Made by a program: the position numbers and the translations under genes. The notes under the pieces were generated by a model. It did not search any database, was not told where the DNA came from, and worked only from the letters and a program-made list of their open reading frames with translations. DNA of 36,909 nt from Dehalococcoidales bacterium. Its GTDB lineage: Bacteria > Chloroflexota > Dehalococcoidia > Dehalococcoidales > UBA5627. Positions 5,966-12,481 of this stretch are shown here, piece by piece; positions within the stretch are counted from its first letter, which is position 1, and each line of letters opens with the position of its first letter. Location: assembly GCA_028706995.1 (NCBI GenBank), contig JAQTVR010000001.1:1-36909 (forward strand), in the 5' to 3' direction.

Positions 5966-6530
5966 AGAGCAGAGAGAGCAGTTAAAAAAGCGACTGAATA
6001 TTACATCTTTGAACAACACATTTGCGAATTTCAAGCAGGCATCAGGGACCGCTGAAACGCTTAAGGCTTTTAAAGAACTTTCTACTCTCCCCGACTGGTA
6101 CATGCTGTTATGTATGGGGACTACAGGCAGCGGGAAAACCCATCTGTGCGAGGGGTTGTCGATAGAGCTTTACAAAAAAGGCATCATCGCACCGGTGATT
6201 AAATTCGGAGAAATGCTTAACCTCTTTAAAAAAGCAATGAAGAGTGAATACATCGATGCTTATGACAACCGGATAAACAATTATAAAAAAATGAAATGTC
6301 TTATTATGGATGACTTCGGGTTGGGTGGCAAGGGATCTGATTATGAATGTGCCATTCTCGAGGACTTTATAGATTACCGCTACCGGACCCGACTACTTAC
6401 TGTTTTGACTGCAAATCTTGATATTAAAGAGTTGCCGGCGCGGGTTGTATCAAGGTTTGGGGATGGTGAAACAAGCCGGATTGTTATTAACAGGGGAAGT
6501 GATTACAGGCCGTTGAAGGGGGCGAAATGA
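5871..6530 (+). CDS. dnaC: DnaC-like helicase loader, AAA+ ATPase
   Basis: A 219-residue protein. Walker A GTTGSGKT is at about 83-90 and Walker B CLIMDDFG at about 143-150. A C-terminal part with LLTVLTANLDIKELPARVVS then SRFGD carries sensor and arginine-finger-like features, as in DnaC/DnaI/IstB ATPases. I choose the ATG at 5871 because AAGGAGG lies just upstream; an earlier ATG at 5853 has none. The protein would load the host DnaB helicase, since no full helicase is encoded here. The coding region overlaps the initiator gene by 95 bases, and the next gene by four. Confidence 0.88.
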   Translation: MEKLTATVMEKSLNRMSSPTQPTISENEPSIEEQREQLKKRLNITSLNNTFANFKQASGTAETLKAFKELSTLPDWYMLLCMGTTGSGKTHLCEGLSIELYKKGIIAPVIKFGEMLNLFKKAMKSEYIDAYDNRINNYKKMKCLIMDDFGLGGKGSDYECAILEDFIDYRYRTRLLTVLTANLDIKELPARVVSRFGDGETSRIVINRGSDYRPLKGAK

Positions 6531-6739
6531 ACGAAGGATTATTAAGGACCCGCCCGATGGTGTCTTATAACTGCGAAGGGGAACATTGTCAGAACCCTAT
6601 TAACGCTTTGAGCGGCTCAGCTTATCTGCGAAACGGGAAATTCTACTGCGGGCAGTGCTTCAAGAAATTACCGGACTGGATGAAGTACCCCGATTTTATT
6701 CCCGCGCCACAGCAAAAGGAATTAGTTAATACGCAATAA
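6527..6739 (+). CDS. small zinc-finger protein
   Basis: A 70-residue protein with CEGEHCQNPI near residues 15-25 and FYCGQCFKKL near 40-50, giving four Cys spaced as in a treble-clef or zinc-ribbon fold. It starts in an ATGA overlap with the helicase loader, so the two are probably co-translated. No specific function is recognised. Confidence 0.65.
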   Translation: MNEGLLRTRPMVSYNCEGEHCQNPINALSGSAYLRNGKFYCGQCFKKLPDWMKYPDFIPAPQQKELVNTQ

Positions 6740-6769
6740 AAACGCAGTCTTATAAGGATAAATAAAAGG
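6738..6769 (+). repeat. 32-nt direct repeat, copy 1
   Basis: It begins AAAAACGCAGTCTTATAAGG and ends in AAAAGG. An exact second copy is at 8170-8201. Both copies lie just upstream of a ribosome binding site and gene start, and together they bracket the methyltransferase-like gene, the HNH gene and the DnaB fragment. Confidence 0.9.
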
Positions 6770-6785
6770 AGGCTCAAAGGATAAT

Positions 6786-7358
6786 ATGGGAATTAAGACA
6801 AAAAAAGTATTAGTAGCCTGCGAGTTCAGCCAGGTAGTAACAAGGGCTTTTAGGGAACGAGGACACGAGGCTTATTCCTGCGATATATTACCAACCGAGG
6901 GTAATCCAGAATGGCATATCCGGGATGATGTACTTAAACATTTAAACGATGGCTGGGATTTAATGATTGCACATCCGCCGTGTACTTATCTGGCGGTTAG
7001 TGGGGCAAGGTGGTTTAAGGAACGGATAAAAGAACAACAGGAAGCGTTGGATTTCATTAACTCTTTAATGTATGCGCCGATTGAAAGAATAGCGATAGAA
7101 AACCCGATTAGTGTTATCTCGACAAGGATTAGAAAACCCGAACAGATTATACAACCTTGGATGTTTGGACACGGGGAAACAAAAGCAACATGCTTATGGC
7201 TGAAAAATCTCCCACTATTAAAACCGACAAATATAGTTGAGGGTAGGTTAGGCAGGGTGCATAAAGAGCCGCCGTCAAAGGACAGGTGGAAAAATCGAAG
7301 CCGCACATTTCAGGGTATAGCGGAAGCGATGGCTGCGCAGTGGTCTAACTTACCTTGA
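6786..7358 (+). CDS. phage DNA methyltransferase-like protein
   Basis: A 190-residue protein. The N-terminus (KVLVACEFSQVVTRAFRERG, then AYSCDILPTEG) matches the SAM-binding start of cytosine-5 methyltransferases, and HPPCTYLAVSGARWF holds the PPC motif of the catalytic loop. It is much shorter than a full C5 methyltransferase and lacks a clear target-recognition domain; phages carry many such compact proteins, and their activity is often unproven. AAAGGAGG lies upstream. The promoter of the next gene begins at its 3' end. Confidence 0.7.
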   Translation: MGIKTKKVLVACEFSQVVTRAFRERGHEAYSCDILPTEGNPEWHIRDDVLKHLNDGWDLMIAHPPCTYLAVSGARWFKERIKEQQEALDFINSLMYAPIERIAIENPISVISTRIRKPEQIIQPWMFGHGETKATCLWLKNLPLLKPTNIVEGRLGRVHKEPPSKDRWKNRSRTFQGIAEAMAAQWSNLP

Positions 7359-7383
7359 TGTATCATAGACATTGTGGTATAAT
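7355..7383 (+). promoter_or_regulatory. promoter of the HNH gene
   Basis: TTGATG (7355-7360), a 17-nt spacer, TATAAT (7378-7383). The -10 box is perfect. The predicted transcription start is at or next to the A of the ATG at 7390, implying a leaderless message. Confidence 0.65.
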
Positions 7384-7389
7384 GGATAT

Positions 7390-7941
7390 ATGAATAAAAG
7401 AGTATTTGTGCAATCTGGCGACAAATTTGGTAGATTAACTGCAATAAAATATATGTACACTGGTAAACATTGGCGTAGATATATTTTATTTCGTTGTGAT
7501 TGTGGCAAAGAAAAAATACTGCAAGCGGCGAATGTATCATCTGGCAACACTAAAAGTTGTGGCTGTTTAGGAAAAGATACGAGAGCTGCAACTGCCCTCC
7601 CAGGTAGTCTAGGGGCTATGAGGCAAGTTATTTTACAGAACTATAAAAGGCAAGGCGAGCACAGTTGGAGCTTATCAGAACAAGAGTATTATAATATCTC
7701 ACAAGAGAATTGTTATTACTGCGGTTCACCACCTACCCAGACCAGAAAAGGGCAAGGAAATGGATTAGATTTTACATACAATGGCTTAGATAGATTAGAT
7801 AGTAGTAAGGGGTATTTAATCGATAATGTTGTACCGTGTTGTAGAAAATGCAATATCGCAAAGAATGATATGTCTATTAAAGAGTTTTATGATTGGGTAA
7901 AAAGCATAAGTGCTATGGCAGAACAATGGGGAGGTATTTAA
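7390..7941 (+). CDS. HNH endonuclease
   Basis: A 183-residue protein. The N-terminal zinc module (GDKFGRLTAIKY ... FRCDCGKEK ... GNTKSCGCLG) is common in phage homing endonucleases. A C-terminal HNH-like nuclease region follows, with CYYCGSPPTQT, GLDRLDSSKGYLIDNVVPCC and KCNIAKNDMS, giving the two CxxC pairs. I prefer the ATG at 7390 over 7372 because the promoter's predicted start coincides with it. The stop overlaps the next ATG at 7941. Its own promoter inside an operon marks it as an inserted mobile gene. Confidence 0.85.
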   Translation: MNKRVFVQSGDKFGRLTAIKYMYTGKHWRRYILFRCDCGKEKILQAANVSSGNTKSCGCLGKDTRAATALPGSLGAMRQVILQNYKRQGEHSWSLSEQEYYNISQENCYYCGSPPTQTRKGQGNGLDFTYNGLDRLDSSKGYLIDNVVPCCRKCNIAKNDMSIKEFYDWVKSISAMAEQWGGI

Positions 7942-8147
7942 TGGAAATCCCGCACGATTACGAAGCAGAAGAAGCAGTCAACGGGTCGTTATTATTAGGG
8001 GCTGAGTTGCCTGATTTACTGCCGGATGACTTTTATTCAGACCAGAACGGCACGATTTATAAAGCGTGTTTAGACCTTAACAAAAAGGGCGTGTCAATCA
8101 ATCAGATTACAGTATCGCCAAACAACGACAAGGTGAAGCTAATTTAA
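7941..8147 (+). CDS. orphan DnaB-type helicase N-terminal domain (truncated)
   Basis: A 68-residue protein beginning MEIPHDYEAEEAVNGSLLLG and continuing DDFYSDQNGTIYKACLDLNK and INQITVS. This is the N-terminal domain pattern of replicative DnaB helicases, which contacts primase and the helicase loader. It stops after only part of that domain; no RecA-like motor is found downstream. GGGGAGG six bases upstream gives good translation support. Twenty-two bases downstream begins the second copy of a 32-nt repeat, so a deletion at the repeat could have removed the rest. It may be a remnant or a stand-alone adaptor or decoy. Confidence 0.65.
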   Translation: MEIPHDYEAEEAVNGSLLLGAELPDLLPDDFYSDQNGTIYKACLDLNKKGVSINQITVSPNNDKVKLI

Positions 8148-8169
8148 TAGTCAACGTGCTGTTTGATAA

Positions 8170-8201
8170 AAAAACGCAGTCTTATAAGGATAAATAAAAG
8201 G
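8170..8201 (+). repeat. 32-nt direct repeat, copy 2
   Basis: Identical to 6738-6769 over 32 nt. It overlaps the ribosome binding region of the gene at 8211 (AAAAGGGGGG). Confidence 0.9.
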
Positions 8202-8210
8202 GGGGATTAA

Positions 8211-8450
8211 ATGTATATAAAATCAGAGCCAATAAATATGAGAGGAGTTAAGAATATGAAATTCAAAGGGCAAGTAGCCAGTGATGTCGAGTGTTATGGT
8301 GAACCACTCTTTAAGAAGGGGGAATGGGTTGAAGGATATTTAGCAGCACCCAATGTGATTGTTGGCGAATTAGTCGAGATAGATGAGGAATGTATAGCCT
8401 TTGAATGGTGGGTTGTTGTTGATACTAAAACAGTAGAGGAGGTTAAGTAA
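8211..8450 (+). CDS. short YopX-like phage protein
   Basis: 79 residues. The segment KKGEWVEGYLAAPNVIVGEL, then FEWWVVVDTKTVEEV resembles part of the YopX family of small phage proteins (KGEWVxG ... VDxxTV). It is shorter than full members, and the function of the family is unknown. Two starts are plausible: 8211, with GGGGGG upstream, and 8256, with AGGAG eight bases upstream. The stop overlaps the next start. Confidence 0.55.
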   Translation: MYIKSEPINMRGVKNMKFKGQVASDVECYGEPLFKKGEWVEGYLAAPNVIVGELVEIDEECIAFEWWVVVDTKTVEEVK

Positions 8451-8632
8451 TGGATAAACAGGAAGAACAAATAATGAAAAAGTACTTAACTGCATTAGAG
8501 ACTATGGAAGCTTGCATCAAGGAAATTGTAGACTACTTTGTATACCATGATATACCACTACGGATAAAAAAGGACATGGTAGATAAATTACGGGATGTTC
8601 ATAAAGCAATGAGCGAGGTAAAAGATGGATAA
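8450..8632 (+). CDS. hypothetical helical protein
   Basis: A 60-residue protein, predicted all-helical by its heptad-like leucine/isoleucine spacing. Its start MDKQEEQ resembles the starts of the genes at 8625 and 9173 (MDNLKEQ). GAGG precedes the ATG, and it overlaps the neighbours on both sides. No function is recognised. Confidence 0.55.
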   Translation: MDKQEEQIMKKYLTALETMEACIKEIVDYFVYHDIPLRIKKDMVDKLRDVHKAMSEVKDG

Positions 8633-8864
8633 CTTAAAAGAACAATCTAATCTCTCAAAGCTGATGTTACCAAAGTCTGAATTAGATGACATATTACAGA
8701 CTGGAGGTACAAATAGAGATTACTTTGAAGAAATACAAATAGCCTTACTCAACCATCTAGCCAAGCCAGAGTTTAATCTCTACAGGTATCAAGGGGCAGA
8801 TATTTACATTCCACTTGGCAGATATTTATACCCACCCTCAGACTGCTTTAAGGAAGGAGAATAA
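8625..8864 (+). CDS. hypothetical early protein
   Basis: A 79-residue protein with start MDNLKEQSNLSKLMLPKSEL. Its first 20 bases, ATGGATAACTTAAAAGAACA, are repeated exactly at the start of the gene at 9173, while the rest differs. It overlaps the preceding gene by eight bases. No function is recognised. Confidence 0.55.
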   Translation: MDNLKEQSNLSKLMLPKSELDDILQTGGTNRDYFEEIQIALLNHLAKPEFNLYRYQGADIYIPLGRYLYPPSDCFKEGE

Positions 8865-8865
8865 G

Positions 8866-9180
8866 ATGAAATATCCAACAGAGGAACAGCTTAAATACAT
8901 AAAAGAATTTGATATAACAAAGCATCGTGTTTTTGAACTGTTAGATTTTATAGAGCAAATCTGGGAATTTGGGGATTGGGGCTTCCATAGGACTAAACAT
9001 ACATTAGAACTAGATACTGGTGGCTGGTCAGGGAATGAAGATATTATTGATGCTTTACAACTGAACTATCTCTTTTGGAGTTTGTACTGGGAAGAGCATA
9101 GGCGAGGTGGGCATTATAAATTCAACGATGAAATGGTATCGGATGAATTGAAAGGTTTCGAAGGAGAACAAAATGGATAA
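8866..9180 (+). CDS. hypothetical phage protein (STGGWSGNE-like)
   Basis: A 104-residue protein. I start at 8866, because AAGGAAGGAG lies just upstream; the in-frame ATG at 8815 lies inside the previous gene. The motif HTLELDTGGWSGNEDIIDAL, then FWSLYWEEHRRGGHYKF is one I know from small proteins in many phage accessory regions, always without known function. It is rich in Trp, acidic and probably globular. Confidence 0.65.
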   Translation: MKYPTEEQLKYIKEFDITKHRVFELLDFIEQIWEFGDWGFHRTKHTLELDTGGWSGNEDIIDALQLNYLFWSLYWEEHRRGGHYKFNDEMVSDELKGFEGEQNG

Positions 9181-9655
9181 CTTAAAAGAACAGATAGCAA
9201 GGGAAATTGCAATTATTAGGGGGCTAAGTAATTGGGATACTCTAAGTGATAGGATGGTTACTAAAGAGTTCGGGCGTACCAGAATAAGTGGCTATGCTTC
9301 CAAAGAAGGCTGTTATGAGTATGCTGAACAAATACTCTCTATCATTAAACAAGCAGGTTTTGTCCAGTTACAGGCTAAGGAAGATGGGCTGGTACCAGAA
9401 GAAGAGATTATTAAATATGCAAGCCAAGATAGCACTTATTGTCAATTATCAGTAGATGTAGGAATATGGGCAACCAAAGCACAAAAAGCCCTTGATGATA
9501 AAGAGAAAGAGGAAGCGGTTAAGAAAGTACTTGACTTTGTAGATTCTTATCAAGTATCTGTTGTTACTAGAGAATATGGCTATACAGAAAGTGTATATAT
9601 AGGTGCTTCTAAATGGAACGAATTTAAAAAGCAAACACTGGAGGAATTGAAATGA
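9173..9655 (+). CDS. hypothetical phage protein
   Basis: A 160-residue protein, mostly charged and helical. It starts MDNLKEQIAREIAIIRGL, with a repeated 20-nt start sequence shared with 8625. The pattern EQIAREIA ... YAEQILSIIKQAG is common in small phage proteins that look like helical bundles. Its start overlaps the preceding stop by eight bases and its stop overlaps the next start. No function is recognised. Confidence 0.6.
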   Translation: MDNLKEQIAREIAIIRGLSNWDTLSDRMVTKEFGRTRISGYASKEGCYEYAEQILSIIKQAGFVQLQAKEDGLVPEEEIIKYASQDSTYCQLSVDVGIWATKAQKALDDKEKEEAVKKVLDFVDSYQVSVVTREYGYTESVYIGASKWNEFKKQTLEELK

Positions 9656-10185
9656 ACGAAATAACTTGTAGAGGATGTGGTAGATATGAGAGTGAATGTA
9701 CCTGTAATGTGCTTACAAAGGATAAACTAAGAGAAATACCAGATAAAGACCGTGGGTTATCCTTTTCTGACAAGGTTAAATACTGGAAAGAATTATTTAA
9801 TATACAAAAAGAGGTTTCGGATACGTTTAAAAAGAGAATGACTGACTTGGAAACAATCAACGAATCCCATAGAAAGTTAAACGGTGAATTACAGGCACGT
9901 ATAGCAGAACTGGAAGCACTTATACTGACAGAGGAAGATATAGAATTATCCACTATCAATAAAATGATGGATATAATGCTCACCAAAATATGGGAGATAA
10001 AAGACGATTACAATTATTGCCATTATATTACCATCGCTCCACCTAATCCACTATGCAACACATACCAAGATGGTTTTATCAGAGGGACAAACGAGGGTAT
10101 GTCAAAACTAATATGTGCCGTGGCTGCAGAATATAACATTAAACTTGAAGCCAAACTACAAGCGATAATAGAGGGGGATAGATGA
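9652..10185 (+). CDS. zinc-knuckle and coiled-coil phage protein
   Basis: A 177-residue protein. An N-terminal cluster CRGCGRYESECTC (about 6-18) could bind zinc. It is followed by a coiled coil of about 60 residues (FNIQKEVSDTFKKRMTDLE ... LQARIAELEAL) and a helical C-terminal domain. No function is recognised. It lies between accessory genes and the NinG-like nuclease, and overlaps that gene by four bases. Confidence 0.6.
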   Translation: MNEITCRGCGRYESECTCNVLTKDKLREIPDKDRGLSFSDKVKYWKELFNIQKEVSDTFKKRMTDLETINESHRKLNGELQARIAELEALILTEEDIELSTINKMMDIMLTKIWEIKDDYNYCHYITIAPPNPLCNTYQDGFIRGTNEGMSKLICAVAAEYNIKLEAKLQAIIEGDR

Positions 10186-10610
10186 TTAAAAAGAAAAAGA
10201 GAAACGAGGGTGTTAGGGACGGTACCCTGGATGATTTGGTTAGAAAGTATATCCGGTTAATTTCGGATGGGTATTGTCGGAGATGTGGAGAGCATGTCGG
10301 GGTAGAATGGATTGAAGTAGCTCATATGTACAGACGCTCCAGGAAGACAGTAAGGTGGGATTTAAGGAATGTTTACCCATTGTGTAAGGATAATCCCAGT
10401 ACCGGCAGAAAGGGCTGTCATGGAATAGTAGATAACGACCAGTTAGAATTAACGTCTTTTATGTACGAGGTGATGACCCCGAAGGAGATTTCGGAACTCC
10501 AGGAGGTCGCCACAATGACACTAAAAGAGTACCCGATAGACAGGGAGAAAATCAAAGCCGAACTTAAAGAGAAAACAAAGGAGCTGGAATGCGTAGAGGA
10601 CATCCGGTAA
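10182..10610 (+). CDS. NinG-like HNH recombination endonuclease
   Basis: A 142-residue protein. It has a CRRCGE zinc pair, then WIEVAHMYRRSRKTVRWDLR, NVYPLCKDNP and KGCHGIVDND, which together form an HNH nuclease with structural Cys residues, as in NinG/Rap-type phage recombination nucleases that act on branched DNA. Its position in the early operon, not at a module border, favours a phage recombination role over a homing nuclease. The start overlaps the previous gene. Confidence 0.7.
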   Translation: MIKKKKRNEGVRDGTLDDLVRKYIRLISDGYCRRCGEHVGVEWIEVAHMYRRSRKTVRWDLRNVYPLCKDNPSTGRKGCHGIVDNDQLELTSFMYEVMTPKEISELQEVATMTLKEYPIDREKIKAELKEKTKELECVEDIR

Positions 10611-10789
10611 ACGAAGGCGACAAACCCGAACTCAAAGAAGGGGAAACTTATTACAGGCACGGACTTGGGTGTATTATCGATGGGGTTTATCATAACTGCC
10701 TAAAAGAAGGGGATTGCCCCTTTGAAGATGGCTGCCACGCTCAAGAAAAGCAAATGTGCACCAAGAACACGGTGGTTAAATGGAATTAA
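10589..10789 (+). CDS. small Cys-rich hypothetical protein
   Basis: A 66-residue protein. AAAGGAG lies five bases before the ATG and the frame overlaps the end of the preceding gene by 22 bases. Five Cys residues are spread through GLGCIIDGVYHNCLKEGDCP and CHAQEKQMC, suggesting metal binding. No family is recognised. Confidence 0.6.
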   Translation: MRRGHPVNEGDKPELKEGETYYRHGLGCIIDGVYHNCLKEGDCPFEDGCHAQEKQMCTKNTVVKWN

Positions 10790-10825
10790 ACGAATTTGTT
10801 TATCAAGAAATAACTGGAGGCAGGA

Positions 10826-11071
10826 ATGGAAATAGGTTATTGCAAGGACTGTAATGAGTTGAATTATGCTCTAACAAATAACAACGGCGTATTTGAGCGT
10901 GCCAATATGTCAAATAACCACATCGGGCATAACCAGATAATATTCGGCGCTCCGAATAAGTATTGCCCGCCAATTAAAGCGGTATTAACCAAACTACAAG
11001 CTGGCGCACCTATATCCCATAACGAAATAGTGTTGTTTAAACTCGCTCTGCAATTAGAGGATTTGATATGA
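10826..11071 (+). CDS. small hypothetical protein with CxxC motif
   Basis: An 81-residue protein with CKDCNELNYAL near the N-terminus, a further Cys at YCPPIKAVL and a helical C-terminus. GGAGG lies upstream of the ATG. No function is recognised. The bases between 10790 and 10825 hold only the ribosome binding region and a doubtful 24-codon frame. Confidence 0.6.
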   Translation: MEIGYCKDCNELNYALTNNNGVFERANMSNNHIGHNQIIFGAPNKYCPPIKAVLTKLQAGAPISHNEIVLFKLALQLEDLI

Positions 11072-11084
11072 GTAGGAGAAAGTG

Positions 11085-11312
11085 ATGCTGATATACGAAA
11101 TCCTATTGAATGAGAAAGAAGAACACGATGGCGAAACTATCACGTTAAATAAGCTAGCTCATTTTCAAAGGGTTAATTATCCTAATGAGCCATTAAGCGT
11201 ACCGAAAGTAAAACCGATTAAGCACACAATCCCGAAAGATTTAGATATAGACGCAATTAACAGGGAAATCAGTAAAGCAGACGACATCAAGACAAGGGGG
11301 AAAGGATGGTAG
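11085..11312 (+). CDS. small hypothetical protein
   Basis: 75 residues from the ATG at 11085, preceded by AGGAG at a six-base spacing; a GTG just upstream is in frame but less likely. The middle is Pro/Lys-rich (SVPKVKPIKHTIPKDLDID). No function is recognised. It overlaps the next gene by seven bases. Confidence 0.55.
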   Translation: MLIYEILLNEKEEHDGETITLNKLAHFQRVNYPNEPLSVPKVKPIKHTIPKDLDIDAINREISKADDIKTRGKGW

Positions 11313-11734
11313 AGTTTTACAGACCGTATCAAGTCAAATATCTACGAGATGATATTATCTGGGTAATCGCCAACGTATTACCGTTGGAGGCTGGGGAGTG
11401 GCCGTCTGAACCTGCTGAAAATTGCGGAGGGCATAAGGTTAATCATTCAGCGCCATTTGAAACTCCGGGTATGATAAGAGCCGAAATAGAATACCGGTTA
11501 AAACTGACAAAGGAAGATGGAGAAACTTTGGTATGGGAAATCCAAGTCGGTCATACGGAAGATTACCGATTCCTCTGCCCGGTTGCTAAGAAAGCACTTA
11601 ATTATATCTGTTCAGGGGTTAAGAGACGCAATCAAACCTATTCCGAATGGTTAAGAGACAGGAAAACAAAGCAAGTAACGAATAAACTTGGCAATTTAGT
11701 GGACATAACGACAAGTAAATGTGTAATTACTTGA
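11306..11734 (+). CDS. last early gene, unknown; candidate late regulator by position
   Basis: A 142-residue basic protein. It contains IIWVIANVLPLEAGEWPSEP, then a beta-rich middle and a basic C-terminal region (CPVAKKALNYICSGVKRRNQ ... EWLRDRKTKQVTNKLG) that could bind nucleic acid. I do not recognise the family. It ends directly at the promoter-terminator pair before the late genes, where phages with antitermination control keep their late regulator (lambda Q is the model). That role is inferred from position only. Confidence 0.6.
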   Translation: MVEFYRPYQVKYLRDDIIWVIANVLPLEAGEWPSEPAENCGGHKVNHSAPFETPGMIRAEIEYRLKLTKEDGETLVWEIQVGHTEDYRFLCPVAKKALNYICSGVKRRNQTYSEWLRDRKTKQVTNKLGNLVDITTSKCVIT

Positions 11735-11759
11735 CATTTTAGTCATAAAGTGCTATCTT
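11731..11759 (+). promoter_or_regulatory. strong promoter at the early/late boundary
   Basis: TTGACA (11731-11736), a 17-nt spacer, TATCTT (11754-11759). Transcription would start near 11766. It is followed after about 20 nt by an intrinsic terminator and then by the structured region and the late genes. Confidence 0.7.
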
Positions 11760-11783
11760 ACTTATAGTAAAGTGTATAAGTAT

Positions 11784-11815
11784 GCCTCGACCCCAAAGTC
11801 GAGGCCTTTTTATTA
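11784..11815 (+). terminator. intrinsic terminator just after the early/late promoter
   Basis: GCCTCGAC / GTCGAGGC forms a perfect 8-bp stem with loop CCCAAA, followed by CTTTTTATTA. It would end the early transcript and also stop RNA from the promoter at 11731 after about 45 nt, unless antiterminated. Confidence 0.8.
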
Positions 11816-12475
11816 CGAGCTTAACTACCAAGTGTAGTTGTAGTAACGGCTTACTGAGTGAGTTTTGAGATTGCTGTCCTGCGCTTAATTGACGTATGGA
11901 AGAACTTAATGGTGAGACATTAGCAGCCCACCAGCTCAGTAAGACAGCATATCACCCCCTGAGCCTCTACCTGAAAGGGTTAGTCCTTATGGCAAGCGCA
12001 ACCCACTACAGAATTAACGGTAGCCTCTATAGACGTATAGAGTGGGGGGTTCTTTAGTGGGTAGGACAAATCAGATAAGTCGCAGGTCTCATAAACCTGA
12101 GGAGTCGGGGCGGAACCGACACCCGCAACCAAACTCCAAATTTACGGAGAGAACGAGCAGCGGAGAAGCTCAGGAACCGATGGCGAGAGACGTGATATTG
12201 CGGGTAGTACATCCCTTATCACCTAGTAGTCGGGTGGAAAGACACCTTCCGTAAATTATAAAACCCACTAATTTACTTTCCCCGCTAAAAGTGTAGTAAG
12301 AGTACACTATTTCGTACGATAAAGTGTACGCAACCGGGTGGGTATTTCCTTTTTGGAAACAACCACCGAGAAAAGCTCGGCAGTTCAACTTTTCTAAAAT
12401 ATCGAATAGTTCAAAGTTTGTATCGATTCCCCCGCTCAATGTTTACAAACTGGTGAAAATCGACCAGTTTAGAGA
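11816..12475 (+). ncRNA. large structured non-coding RNA candidate (GOLLD/ROOL-like architecture)
   Basis: About 660 nt without a credible gene, dense in perfect helices: 11823-11828/11834-11839; 11850-11858/11935-11943 (9 bp); 12001-12008/12055-12062 (8 bp) around the 7-bp GACG-loop hairpin 12025-12042; 12139-12148/12248-12257 (10 bp) enclosing 12192-12197/12217-12222 and 12233-12236/12243-12246; 12302-12308/12323-12329 (7 bp); 12337-12341/12363-12367 with an inner 5-bp stem; 12366-12370/12376-12380; 12415-12422/12444-12451 (8 bp) or, alternatively, 12447-12454/12463-12470 (8 bp). A tRNA-like element lies at 12056-12131. Some helices exclude each other and some would be pseudoknots. Large ornate phage RNAs such as GOLLD (known to contain or neighbour tRNAs) and ROOL have this size and style. 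I cannot show homology to either. Confidence 0.6.
12056..12131 (+). tRNA. tRNA(CAT)-like element, probably Met type, with unusual loops
   Basis: A 76-nt cloverleaf can be drawn. The acceptor AGTGGGT pairs with ACCCGCA except for an A-A mismatch at position 1-72, reminiscent of initiator tRNA. The D stem is GAC/GTC. The anticodon arm is CAGGT-CTCATAA-ACCTG with anticodon CAT. The variable region has 4 nt, the T stem is GTCGG/CCGAC, and ACCA ends it. The D loop lacks the GG pair and the T loop is GGCGGAA instead of TTCRANN, so normal D/T loop contact is unlikely. It may be a degenerate tRNA, a tRNA mimic or a tRNA domain of the surrounding RNA. Confidence 0.55.
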
Positions 12476-12481
12476 GGTGTA

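Noticed and set aside
10781..10855. A 24-codon frame between the genes at 10589 and 10826
   Set aside because: It overlaps the next gene's ribosome binding site and start, and has no ribosome binding site of its own; it may at most couple translation.
12042..12254. A 70-codon open frame in the early/late gap
   Set aside because: It runs through the tRNA-like element and several perfect helices, has no ribosome binding site, and its Arg/Ser/Pro composition looks like translated RNA structure.
12170..12439. An 89-codon minus-strand frame in the same gap
   Set aside because: It is antisense to the structured region, with no promoter or ribosome binding site and no recognisable domain.
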